This document shows positions 40,822 through 48,307 of a stretch of DNA of 64,000 bases, piece after piece. A program made the position numbers and the translations under genes. Within the stretch, counting starts at the first letter, position 1; every line of letters begins with the position of its first letter. The stretch lies in NCBI GenBank assembly GCA_947626785.1, contig CANQTO010000005.1:18520-82519 (forward strand), given 5' to 3'. The stretch is from an uncultured Oscillospiraceae bacterium. Lineage in GTDB: Bacteria; Bacillota; Clostridia; Oscillospirales; Oscillospiraceae. The notes beneath the pieces were generated by a model. That model ran no database searches and had not been told where the DNA came from. It saw nothing but the letters and a program-made list of their open reading frames with translations.

Positions 40822-43029
40822 ATGAAACGATTCATTTCTATACTTTTGATCCTCTGCCTGGCTCTGTCCCTGACGGCCTGCGGCAAGGGGAAGGACAGCG
40901 GCAAAGAGAAGGACAGCGCCACGGGGCAAGCCAGCGCCAAGACGGAGCAGCCTGACTATACCGGCGGGCAGATCGTGGGCAGCGACCTGACCGGAAAAGG
41001 CGGGGCCCGGCTGTTCTGGGCCCAGCCGGTAGAGCTGCCGGACGAAGGCGCCACCGTGCGCAAGGCGGTAAAGGCGGGCAACGAGGTGTTCCTCTACGCC
41101 CGGACCGGCGACCCGCTGAACACCCAGGGCGGGGATCCCTGCTTTTACTTTCTCGGCGCCAACGGGACCGTGACAAAAGTGGAGCATATCCAGCCGGGCC
41201 AGATCGTCACGATCGGCAGCGGCACGGACGGAAGCGCCTATATTCTGTTTACGGACATCAACGGGAACCCGATGCTGGACCGGCTCCAGGGTGGGGAAGT
41301 ACAGTCCGTTGCCCCGATGGGCTTTCTGGCGGACCGGCTGGAGGACATCTGGGATCTGACGGTGACGGACGGGGGCTATCTGGCCGAGACTCCCAGCGGT
41401 ATTCTATGCTACGATCTGGACGGGAATCTGCTCAAGGAGCTGGGAGCCGATAGAGCGTCCTGCCAGCTGACCCAAAACCCCTCTGAGCTGGTGCTGTCCA
41501 TCGTGAAGGAGGGGAATACGGAGTTTCAGGTGCTGGGGCCGGACTATGAGGCCACCGCCAGCTATGAGGTCCCCATACAGATCTACTACCCGATTTCCGG
41601 CAGCCGGGACGGCCACATCTTTTACGAGGACGCAGGCATCGTCTACGATCTGGACTTTACCACCGGGGAGCGGACGGCCTACGCCAACCAGCAGGCCAGC
41701 GGCGGAACGGGCGACTTCCTGTATCTGGCGGACGACCTGTACTTTGAGACGGCCGACAAACAGCCGGCCCTGTACACTCTGGCCGGAGAGGAGGCCAAGG
41801 AGATCCAGTATCTCAAACTGGCCATCTACGATCCGGAGGAGCTGACAGATTTGTCAGATTATATCCGGCAGTTCAACTCCTTCAGCCGGGAGTACCGGAT
41901 CGAGGTAGTCAACTACGGCGCGGATGACGAACAGGGCGGCGAGCAGACCGGGCTCCAGCGGCTCACCGCCGATATCCTCTCGGGCAACACCCCGGACATC
42001 TACGACCTGTTCAGCATCAACGCCTTTTCCTTTATGGATAAGGGCCTGCTGGAGGACCTGACACCCTGGTTTGAGAGCTCCGAGGCGATCAGTCTGGAGG
42101 ATCTGACGCCCAGCGTCGTGGACGTGCTGAAATACAAGGGGGCTCTGTACGGCCTGGTCCCCGCCTACCGGGTGGACACCTTATACGGCCCCTCCAATTT
42201 GACTGACCCCGGCACCTGGAGCTTCGAGAGCTTTCTGGACCTGGCAAACAACACTACCCAGTCCCTGTTCGGGCCGTGGGTGACCAAGGCGGACTATCTG
42301 CGGCTGCTGCTGACGAGGACGGGCGGGGCCTATCTGGACCTGGAAAACGCCCGCTGCAATTTTGTTGACTCCTCCTTCCCCGCCATGCTGGCCCTGGCGG
42401 ACAAAGTGCCCGCGGAGATGATCGACGGCTGGTGCGACGATTACGGCTGGATCTTCACCGGGCAGCAGCTCTTTCTCCTGAGGGAAGGCGACTTGTACGA
42501 TCTGGAAATTGCCAAGGCGGTCTACAGCGGGAACATGACCGTGCTGGGTTTCCCCTCTCAGGGGAGCGGCATCGCCCTGGACCCGGAGCTGTACCTGGGC
42601 ATGTCCTCCTCCAGCGAAAAGAAGGAGGGCGTGTGGAGCTTCTTCGAGTATCTCCTCAGCGACAGCTTCCAGAACGACCCGCCGATAGATTCTCTGCCGG
42701 TCAAGGAAGCGGTCCTGGAGGCGAAGCTGGACAAGGCCCTCGCCCGTAATGCGGAGGCGATCCAAACCGGGGAAATGAAGGCCGTGGCGGGCTTTGCGGA
42801 CGATCATCAGATCTACGAGATCCCCTACCTCCCCGCGGTGCCGGAGGAGAAGGAGGCGGTGCGGGATATGATCGACCGGATGGACTGCATCGATGTCTGT
42901 GATGACGCCCTGTACGACCTGGTCCTGCGGGAGGCCACGCCCTTCTTCCAGGGCGGCATCAGCGCCCAGCAGGCGGCAGAGAACATCCAGTCCAAGGTGA
43001 GCATCTATCTTGCGGAGCAGTACGGCTGA
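40822..43029 (+). CDS. Large extracellular solute-binding-type lipoprotein
   Basis: A 735-residue lipoprotein: signal with lipobox LTAC (Cys about 20), Lys/Ser/Asp-rich linker, residues 60-330 resembling a beta-propeller-like or repeated strand region (ATVRKAVKAGNEVFLYARTG, DGNLLKELGADRAS), then from about 335 a family 1 solute-binding fold (LSDYIRQFNSFSREYRIEVVNYG, LTADILSGNTPDIYDL, GLVPAYRVDTLYGPSNL, EKKEGVWSFFEYLLSD). The fusion of an N-terminal sensor-like domain with a binding-protein fold, and its place after a sigma factor and membrane partner rather than permeases, suggests sensing over transport. AGGAGG precedes ATG. Confidence 0.75.
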   Translation: MKRFISILLILCLALSLTACGKGKDSGKEKDSATGQASAKTEQPDYTGGQIVGSDLTGKGGARLFWAQPVELPDEGATVRKAVKAGNEVFLYARTGDPLNTQGGDPCFYFLGANGTVTKVEHIQPGQIVTIGSGTDGSAYILFTDINGNPMLDRLQGGEVQSVAPMGFLADRLEDIWDLTVTDGGYLAETPSGILCYDLDGNLLKELGADRASCQLTQNPSELVLSIVKEGNTEFQVLGPDYEATASYEVPIQIYYPISGSRDGHIFYEDAGIVYDLDFTTGERTAYANQQASGGTGDFLYLADDLYFETADKQPALYTLAGEEAKEIQYLKLAIYDPEELTDLSDYIRQFNSFSREYRIEVVNYGADDEQGGEQTGLQRLTADILSGNTPDIYDLFSINAFSFMDKGLLEDLTPWFESSEAISLEDLTPSVVDVLKYKGALYGLVPAYRVDTLYGPSNLTDPGTWSFESFLDLANNTTQSLFGPWVTKADYLRLLLTRTGGAYLDLENARCNFVDSSFPAMLALADKVPAEMIDGWCDDYGWIFTGQQLFLLREGDLYDLEIAKAVYSGNMTVLGFPSQGSGIALDPELYLGMSSSSEKKEGVWSFFEYLLSDSFQNDPPIDSLPVKEAVLEAKLDKALARNAEAIQTGEMKAVAGFADDHQIYEIPYLPAVPEEKEAVRDMIDRMDCIDVCDDALYDLVLREATPFFQGGISAQQAAENIQSKVSIYLAEQYG

Positions 43030-43052
43030 TCTGCGCCGCACAGGTCGAAAAA

Positions 43053-43087
43053 ATACCGGGTGAAGACGCCTTCACCCGGTACTTTTT
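43053..43087. terminator. Terminator between lipoprotein and asparaginase genes
   Basis: Twelve-base-pair stem TACCGGGTGAAG/CTTCACCCGGTA with a short loop, TTTTT on the plus strand and AAAAA on the other side, so it can stop both convergent genes. Confidence 0.85.
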
Positions 43088-44099
43088 ATTCTGTCAGTTC
43101 GCCCCGCAGGTCCCGGCCCATCTGGAATTTGACCTGTTCCTGGTCCAGCCCCTTGCTGAACAGATAGATCAGCTTGGTCAGGGCGGCCTCGGTGGTCATG
43201 TCGTGCCCATCCACAGCGCCGATGCGCCGGAGGGCCTGGCTGGTGGCGTAGGTGCCCAGAGAGACCTCCCCCTGGACACACTGGGAGCAGACGGTGATCA
43301 CCGTGCCGCTGCGGTAGGCCTTGTCGATGATGTGCAGCAGAGAGCTGCGGGCGCTGGGGATATTGCCGCTGCCGAAGGCCTCCAGCACCACGCCCCGGAG
43401 CTTCTCCGTCAGGATCGGCTCAAAGATCTCAAACTGGATGCCCGGGAAGATCTTCAGCACCCCCACCGGCTGCTCCTCCAGCTCCTGGAGCCGGAAGGGC
43501 CCCTCCGGCTCCGGCGAACCGGGGACCGGGAAAAACCGCATCCGGATGCCCGCCTCCGCCAGGCAGGGGGCGTTGGGGGATTCGAAGGCCGCCAGCTGGT
43601 CCGAGGACCGCTTGGTGCTCCGGTTGCCCCGGAGGAGCTTCCCGTCAAAGTACAGCCCCACCTCCCGGACCCGGCCGGAGGCCGCCAGCGCCAGGGCGTT
43701 GACGATGTTGCTCCGCCCGTCGCTGCGCAGCTCGCACAGGGGGATCTGGGCCCCGGTAAAGATCACGGGCTTGTCCAAATTCTCCAGCATATAGGACAGG
43801 GCCGAGGCGGAGTAGGCCATGGTGTCCGTCCCGTGGAGCACCACAAAGCCGTCATAGGCCGCGTAGTTCTCCGCGATGGCCCGGCCCATCTGGTTCCACT
43901 CGTTCACGGCGATATCGCAGGAGTCCAGCAGCGGGGAGAAGCTCAGCAGCTCCCAGTCCGGGCTTTCGGGATAGTGCAGATCCGGGATGGCCTCCAAGGT
44001 CTCCCGGAAGGACTGCCCGTCCGGCACATAGCCTTTCTCGCTGCGGACCATGCCGATGGTGCCGCCGGTATAGAGCAGCAGGATCTTTTTCTTTGCCAT
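43086..44099 (-). CDS. ansA: Type I L-asparaginase
   Basis: A 337-residue cytoplasmic asparaginase. LLYTGGTIGMV (first catalytic Thr, residues 9-19), VLHGTDTMAYSASALS (second Thr with Asp, residues about 88-103) and the Lys in KPVIFTGAQIP are conserved, and there is no signal peptide, consistent with the AnsA class. Converts asparagine to aspartate and ammonia. ATG at 44099; followed closely on the same strand by the upstream small membrane protein gene with a six-base gap, so co-transcription is likely. Confidence 0.92.
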   Translation of the reverse strand: MAKKKILLLYTGGTIGMVRSEKGYVPDGQSFRETLEAIPDLHYPESPDWELLSFSPLLDSCDIAVNEWNQMGRAIAENYAAYDGFVVLHGTDTMAYSASALSYMLENLDKPVIFTGAQIPLCELRSDGRSNIVNALALAASGRVREVGLYFDGKLLRGNRSTKRSSDQLAAFESPNAPCLAEAGIRMRFFPVPGSPEPEGPFRLQELEEQPVGVLKIFPGIQFEIFEPILTEKLRGVVLEAFGSGNIPSARSSLLHIIDKAYRSGTVITVCSQCVQGEVSLGTYATSQALRRIGAVDGHDMTTEAALTKLIYLFSKGLDQEQVKFQMGRDLRGELTE

Positions 44100-44105
44100 A
44101 GGCCG

Positions 44106-44390
44106 TTATTTGTCCGGCCGGGCCAGCCGGTAGGCGCAGACGATCATCACCAGGGACATGGAGATAGCCGTACCCACCAGGGCGCCTTCGTAGCGGAAGG
44201 GCAGAGAATTTCGCAGCAGGAAGATCGACCCCAGCGCCGCTATATCCACCAATACCCGGCCCAGATTGCCCAGCAGCATAGCGACGGTCGTACCCTTATC
44301 CAGGCATTTTTTACTGATAAAGGCGTTGAGCAGCGCGGCGGCCGCTCCCCAGACGATACCCGCCAGGGCGCCCCAAACAAATCCCATCAT
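44106..44390 (-). CDS. Small hydrophobic membrane protein
   Basis: A 94-residue protein with three predicted helices (GFVWGALAGIVWGAAAALLNAF; VAMLLGNLGRVLVDIAALGSIFLL; ALVGTAISMSLVMIVCAYRLA). Its size and helix pattern recall the ATP synthase I / AtpZ-like small membrane proteins but I cannot assign it. Two adjacent ATG codons at 44390 and 44387 follow AGGAGG at five and eight bases; either may be used. It is upstream of ansA in the same direction. Confidence 0.6.
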   Translation of the reverse strand: MMGFVWGALAGIVWGAAAALLNAFISKKCLDKGTTVAMLLGNLGRVLVDIAALGSIFLLRNSLPFRYEGALVGTAISMSLVMIVCAYRLARPDK

Positions 44391-44418
44391 GTGCTCCTCC
44401 TGTAGTTCCATAGAAAGG

Positions 44419-44440
44419 CGCGGGCGGACGCCCGCGCTTG
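44419..44440 (-). terminator. Hairpin after the 26-residue protein gene
   Basis: Minus-strand stem GCGCGGGC/GCCCGCGC with a short loop, followed by CTTTCT. A weak terminator or attenuator between the microprotein and the small membrane protein. Confidence 0.5.
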
Positions 44441-44454
44441 TAATCAGTTTCTTT

Positions 44455-44535
44455 TTACGCCGTGGTGTGCTGGTGGTAATAGATGACAAGAGCGGCGACG
44501 CAGCCGATAAAGGTGACCAAGCTGAGCTTCTTCAT
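44455..44535 (-). CDS. 26-residue membrane microprotein
   Basis: A short open frame MKKLSLVTFIGCVAALVIYY followed by HQHTTA, with GGGGGAG seven bases before its ATG. It is a Lys-start single helix with a His-rich tail. Function unknown. Supported by its ribosome binding site, hydrophobic character and clean stop; too short for coding statistics. Confidence 0.5.
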   Translation of the reverse strand: MKKLSLVTFIGCVAALVIYYHQHTTA

Positions 44536-44692
44536 CTATGCTCCCCCTTCCGTTTTTTCTTGTCCTGATTTTACCATAAAAGGCCGCGTTTGCCAATGGG
44601 GTTTTCACAAGATTTTTACAGACCGCATTTTTCTTTTTTTGCCTCGGTTAAGACGGACACGTTTGCAGATACTAAACCACGAGGTGATGAAA

Positions 44693-44866
44693 ATGAGTCC
44701 CAAAGAGCTGCTCTATATTGAAGATGCGCTCGGCCACACCCAGTTTTTGATGAACCAGTGCCGCAACGCCGCCAACCAGCTGACCGACCCGGTCCTGCGC
44801 CAGCAGGCCCAGCAGCTTGTAAACGGCAACCAGAAGCTGTTTACGCAGTTTTATAACCTGGTATAA
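44693..44866 (+). CDS. Small spore-coat-associated protein
   Basis: A 57-residue helical protein (SPKELLYIEDALGHTQFLMNQ, Asn/Gln-rich) of the kind encoded directly upstream of CotF-domain proteins. GAGGTG lies six bases before the chosen ATG; an ATG two codons earlier overlaps that site. The next gene begins 12 bases after its stop, so they form an operon. Presumably a spore coat component made in the mother cell; inference from the neighbour. Confidence 0.65.
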   Translation: MSPKELLYIEDALGHTQFLMNQCRNAANQLTDPVLRQQAQQLVNGNQKLFTQFYNLV

Positions 44867-44878
44867 AGGAGGAGCGAC

Positions 44879-45127
44879 ATGAGCGACAAAGAGATTATGG
44901 AAGGCATCCTGCTGACCACCAAGGGCGTGTGCGACCTGTATATGCACGGCTCCATCGAGTCCGGCACGCCCCAGGTCCACCAGGCCTTCAATGCGGCCCT
45001 GAACGACGCTCTGTGCATGCAGAGCGCCATCTACCAGCAGATGGCCGGCCACGGCTGGTACACCGCGGCCCAGGCCCAGCCCCAGCAGATCCAGCAGGTG
45101 AAGCAAAAATTCGCCACCGCCGGATAA
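44879..45127 (+). CDS. CotF-domain spore coat protein
   Basis: An 82-residue protein matching the coat F domain: SDKEIMEGILLTTKGVCDLYMHGSIES (split: LLTTKGVCDLYMHG), then ALNDALCMQSAIYQQM and a GWYTAAQAQPQQIQQV tail. Coat F proteins are structural spore coat components. It indicates that the organism forms spores. AAAGGAGGAG precedes ATG. No sporulation sigma promoter was confidently placed. Confidence 0.85.
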   Translation: MSDKEIMEGILLTTKGVCDLYMHGSIESGTPQVHQAFNAALNDALCMQSAIYQQMAGHGWYTAAQAQPQQIQQVKQKFATAG

Positions 45128-45146
45128 AGAGAAACAGCACGTCATC

Positions 45147-45175
45147 AAAAGGAGCGCCCGCGGGCGCTCCTTTTT
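45147..45175. terminator. Terminator after cotF-like gene
   Basis: Near-perfect palindrome AAAAGGAGCGCCCG/CGGGCGCTCCTTTTT with the T-tract on the plus strand and A-tract on the other, serving the convergent symporter gene too. Confidence 0.9.
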
Positions 45176-45193
45176 GACGGTTCGACTTTGCTC

Positions 45194-46603
45194 TTATTTA
45201 TCCGCGAAGTAGTCCTTGGTGATCTTGGCCACCACGCCGGACAGGGCCAGCAGGGCGACCAGGTTGGGGATCGCCATCAGGCCGTTGAGGGTGTCGGAGA
45301 TGTCCCACATCAGATCGCCGGAGCCGGTGGCGCCCACCACGCACACGCAGATGAAGATCAGCTTGTAGACCAGCTTCACCGTCTTGTTGTCGTGGGTCAG
45401 GTAGCCCCAGCAGCGCTCGCCGTAGTAGCTCCAGCTGAGAATGGTGGACAGGGCGAAGAACAGCAGGCTGATCTGGATGATGATGCCGCCCAGGCTGCCG
45501 GGCAGGATGGAGTTGAAGGCCGCCACGGCCGCCGCGCCCTTGGAGGCGTAGCTGGCCAAGGCCGCGTCGCCCAGCTCCAGGCCGGAGAGCACCAGGGTCA
45601 GGCAGGTGATGGTGCAGATGATGATGGTGTCGATGAAGACCTCAAACACGCCCCAGATGGCCTGCTCCGCCGGCTCCTGGGTGGTGGAGGTGGCGTGGGC
45701 GATCGGGGCGGAGCCGAGGCCGGCCTCGTTGGAGAAGACGCCCCGGGCAAAGCCCTGCCGGATGGCCAGCATGATGGCGTAGCCGAAGACGCCGCCGCCC
45801 ACGGCCTGGAAGCTGAAGGCGCTCTTGAAGATGGTGGCGAAGGCGGCGGGCAGCTGCCCGATGCGCAGCACGATGACCACCAGGCCCGCCAGGATGTAGA
45901 ACACGGACATGAAGGGCACCAGATAGGAGGTGACCTGGCCAATGCGCTTGACGCCGCCCAGGACCACGATGGCCACTACGATCGCCAGGACGATGCCCGC
46001 CACCAGGCTCACGGTGGAGGCGGACTCGGGGCCCGCGCCGCTCAGGTTCACGATAGCGCCGGCGATCTCACTGGACTGGGCGATGTTGCCGATGCCGAAG
46101 GAGGCCAGGCCCCCCAGGATGGCAAAGATCACGGCCAGCCATTTCCAGCTCTTGCCCAGGCCGTTCTGGATGTAGTACATAGGGCCGCCCCGGTACACAC
46201 CGTCGTCGCCCACTTCCCGGTACTTCATAGCCAGGGCGATCTCGGCGTACTTGGTGCACATGCCGAAAAAGGCGGAGACCCACATCCAGAAGGCAGCACC
46301 CGGGCCGCCCACGAACAGGGCCCCGGTGACGCCGGCGATGTTGCCGGTGCCCACGGTGCCCGCCAGGGCGGTGGTCACCGCCTGGAAGGGGGTCAGGTTA
46401 TCGCCGGCGTCCTTCTCCCGCTTTTGGAACAGGGAGCCGATGGTGTTTTTCATGATGTAGCCGAAGCGGCGGACCTGGATGCAGCCGGTGCGGACAGTCA
46501 GGTACACGCCGGTGCCCACCAGCAGGGCCAGCATGATGGGGCCCCAGGCGAAGCCGTTTACCGCGTCGTTGACCTTGGTGACGATCTGCAAGAAGTTTTC
46601 CAT
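45194..46603 (-). CDS. Sodium:alanine/glycine symporter (AGCS family)
   Basis: A 469-residue carrier with about eleven helices. Signatures: VTTALAGTVGTGNIAGVTGAL, GGPGAAFWMWVSAFFGM, KYREVGDDGVYRGGPMYYIQNGLG (in parts) and RGVFSNEAGLGSAPIAHA. It imports glycine or alanine with Na+. ATG at 46603 has GGGAGG upstream; a GTG/TTG five codons earlier is unneeded. The glycine riboswitch directly upstream fixes glycine as the signal and probably as a substrate. Confidence 0.93.
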   Translation of the reverse strand: MENFLQIVTKVNDAVNGFAWGPIMLALLVGTGVYLTVRTGCIQVRRFGYIMKNTIGSLFQKREKDAGDNLTPFQAVTTALAGTVGTGNIAGVTGALFVGGPGAAFWMWVSAFFGMCTKYAEIALAMKYREVGDDGVYRGGPMYYIQNGLGKSWKWLAVIFAILGGLASFGIGNIAQSSEIAGAIVNLSGAGPESASTVSLVAGIVLAIVVAIVVLGGVKRIGQVTSYLVPFMSVFYILAGLVVIVLRIGQLPAAFATIFKSAFSFQAVGGGVFGYAIMLAIRQGFARGVFSNEAGLGSAPIAHATSTTQEPAEQAIWGVFEVFIDTIIICTITCLTLVLSGLELGDAALASYASKGAAAVAAFNSILPGSLGGIIIQISLLFFALSTILSWSYYGERCWGYLTHDNKTVKLVYKLIFICVCVVGATGSGDLMWDISDTLNGLMAIPNLVALLALSGVVAKITKDYFADK

Positions 46604-46624
46604 GTTTTTTCCTCCCAAAACGAA

Positions 46625-46837
46625 AAACTGAGAGCGGCCGTCGTGCCGCTCTCAGAAAAGTCCAGGTCCCGGCAGGGCAGGCGCCCCGCCGCCGTCTCTG
46701 TCCTTTTGCCTGAGAGTTTCACACAAACGTGCTTGCACCTTCGGCACCCGCAGCATGTGCGGGCTTCTCCAGAGTGCTGTCCGCCGGCGGTTTTCCGGAG
46801 AATCCCGCGGGCATCGGCCAGCCGCTATACAGTTGTT
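46625..46837 (-). promoter_or_regulatory. Glycine riboswitch with terminator
   Basis: Minus-strand leader of the AGCS gene. The aptamer at 46782-46695 shows the conserved blocks GGACAGCACTCTGGAGAAGC, GGTGCCGAAGGTGCAA, and AACTCTCAGGCAAAAGGACAG. An 11-bp terminator hairpin CTGAGAGCGGC/GCCGCTCTCAG with T-tract follows at 46655-46623, 20 bases before the ribosome binding site. Only one full aptamer is evident; no second copy was found between it and the terminator. Confidence 0.93.
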
Positions 46838-46843
46838 GGGCTT

Positions 46844-46872
46844 ATTATAAAGCAGCGGGCTGTAAAGCGCAA
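46844..46872 (-). promoter_or_regulatory. Promoter of the glycine riboswitch/AGCS gene
   Basis: TTGCGC (46872-46867), 17-bp spacer, TATAAT (46849-46844) on the minus strand, giving a start near 46837, about 55 bases ahead of the aptamer. Confidence 0.75.
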
Positions 46873-47027
46873 GCCCTTTTTTGCATTTTTTCAAATAGAG
46901 ACAGAACGCAGGAGAGAATATAGACATTTTTGTAAAAAATGTACAGACATATCGTGAAAACTCACCGGTGATTTACACAAATTTCCAAGCTTTTATGTGT
47001 GCAATTATCTGAAATTCCCTAAAGAAA

Positions 47028-47056
47028 TTGACTATTATGGAAAGAAAAGGTAAACT
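47028..47056 (+). promoter_or_regulatory. Promoter of the dehydratase pair
   Basis: TTGACT at 47028-47033 and TAAACT at 47051-47056 with 17-bp spacing, about 40 bp before the first gene. The interval 46880-47027 is AT-rich with no further gene seen. Confidence 0.65.
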
Positions 47057-47095
47057 TTTAACAGAGATTCCGCACAAAAACTATGAAATGGGGGT

Positions 47096-48307
47096 GTGCA
47101 GAGCTTTATGAGAGATCTGAAACATCTGCAATACTTCGAGGACCTTTTGCAAGTGGCCAACAATCCGCTCATCGGCCAGGCTCAGGCCGATGGGAAGATC
47201 TGTGTGACCTATCCCTGCGAGAATGTGCCGGAGCCCCTGCTGAACCTGCCGGGGGCCTTTTCCGTGCGCCTTTTCGCGCCTAACACCGGCTCTACCGATA
47301 TCGCGACCTATTACATGACCAACCTCCTCTGCGAGACCAGCCGGGCCCTGCTGGAGCGGGCCATCGAGGGTGGCTTCAACTTTGCCGACTGCGTCATCTC
47401 CCCCGACGGCTGCACCATGATGAACCGCTGCGTGGAGAACATGGAGCTTCTCAAGACCATGGGCAAGGACAAGCCGCACTTCTTCTGGCAGTACATGGAG
47501 ATCCCCCTGAAGGACGACGACAACAACCTGAGCCTCTACAAGCTCCAATGCAAGAACCACATTCTCGACCCGCTGCACGAGGCCTACGGGCTGGATATCT
47601 CCGACGCCGCCATCCGGCAGGCCGTGGAGGAGCACAATGAGGTCTGCCGCCTCATCCGGCAGATCGGGGACTTCCGAAAGGGCGAAAAGCCCCGGATCAC
47701 CGGCTATGAGTTCCACGTGCTGGACCTGGCCACCTACGTCTGCCCCAAGTACCTGATCGTGGACAGGCTGAGGGAGACGCTGGAGGAGCTGAAGACCCGG
47801 GAGCCGGACGGCAAGCCCTGGCGGGCCCGGGTGGTCCTGGTGGGCTCCGAGGCGGACGACAGCGGCCTCATCAAGCTCATCGAGGAGGTGGGCGCCTTCG
47901 TCTGCGCCGACCGCTTCTGCATGGGTTCTCTTCCCGGCCGGGACCCCATCGAGCTGAACGACAGCGAGGACGCGCTGACCCAGGTCTGCCGGGCCTATAT
48001 GCACCGCTGCCAGTGCCCGCGGATGATGAACATGGCCAAGGTCTACGGCCGGAAGCAGTACGTGGCCGATATCGCCAAGGAGTACGGGGCCGACGGCGTC
48101 ATTTACGAGCAAGTGAAGTTCTGCGATCCCTGGGCCTATGAGCGGACCCTGGGCTCTGTCATGCTCCGGGACGACTACGGCTACCCGGTGCTGTCCGTGG
48201 ACCGGCCCTACAACATCAGCTCCTCCGTGGGCCAGATGCGCACCCGCGTGCAGGCCTTCGTGGAGAGCATCGAGATCAAAAAGCTGCAAAGGGGGCAAAA
48301 GGGATGA
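47096..48307 (+). CDS. 2-hydroxyacyl-CoA dehydratase family protein, HgdB-like subunit
   Basis: A 403-residue member of the HgdB/FldC/BcrB family (2-hydroxyacyl-CoA dehydratases and benzoyl-CoA reductases), whose subunits each hold a [4Fe-4S] cluster. Candidate ligands are Cys in VISPDGCTMMNRC, RCQCPRMM and EQVKFCDPW, and the conserved GVIYEQVKFCDPW block is diagnostic. The start is uncertain: GTG at 47096 or ATG at 47108, neither with a strong ribosome binding site. It overlaps the next gene by four bases (ATGA). The ATP-dependent activase (HgdC-like) needed for reductive activation is not in the window. Substrate unknown. Confidence 0.85.
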   Translation: MQSFMRDLKHLQYFEDLLQVANNPLIGQAQADGKICVTYPCENVPEPLLNLPGAFSVRLFAPNTGSTDIATYYMTNLLCETSRALLERAIEGGFNFADCVISPDGCTMMNRCVENMELLKTMGKDKPHFFWQYMEIPLKDDDNNLSLYKLQCKNHILDPLHEAYGLDISDAAIRQAVEEHNEVCRLIRQIGDFRKGEKPRITGYEFHVLDLATYVCPKYLIVDRLRETLEELKTREPDGKPWRARVVLVGSEADDSGLIKLIEEVGAFVCADRFCMGSLPGRDPIELNDSEDALTQVCRAYMHRCQCPRMMNMAKVYGRKQYVADIAKEYGADGVIYEQVKFCDPWAYERTLGSVMLRDDYGYPVLSVDRPYNISSSVGQMRTRVQAFVESIEIKKLQRGQKG

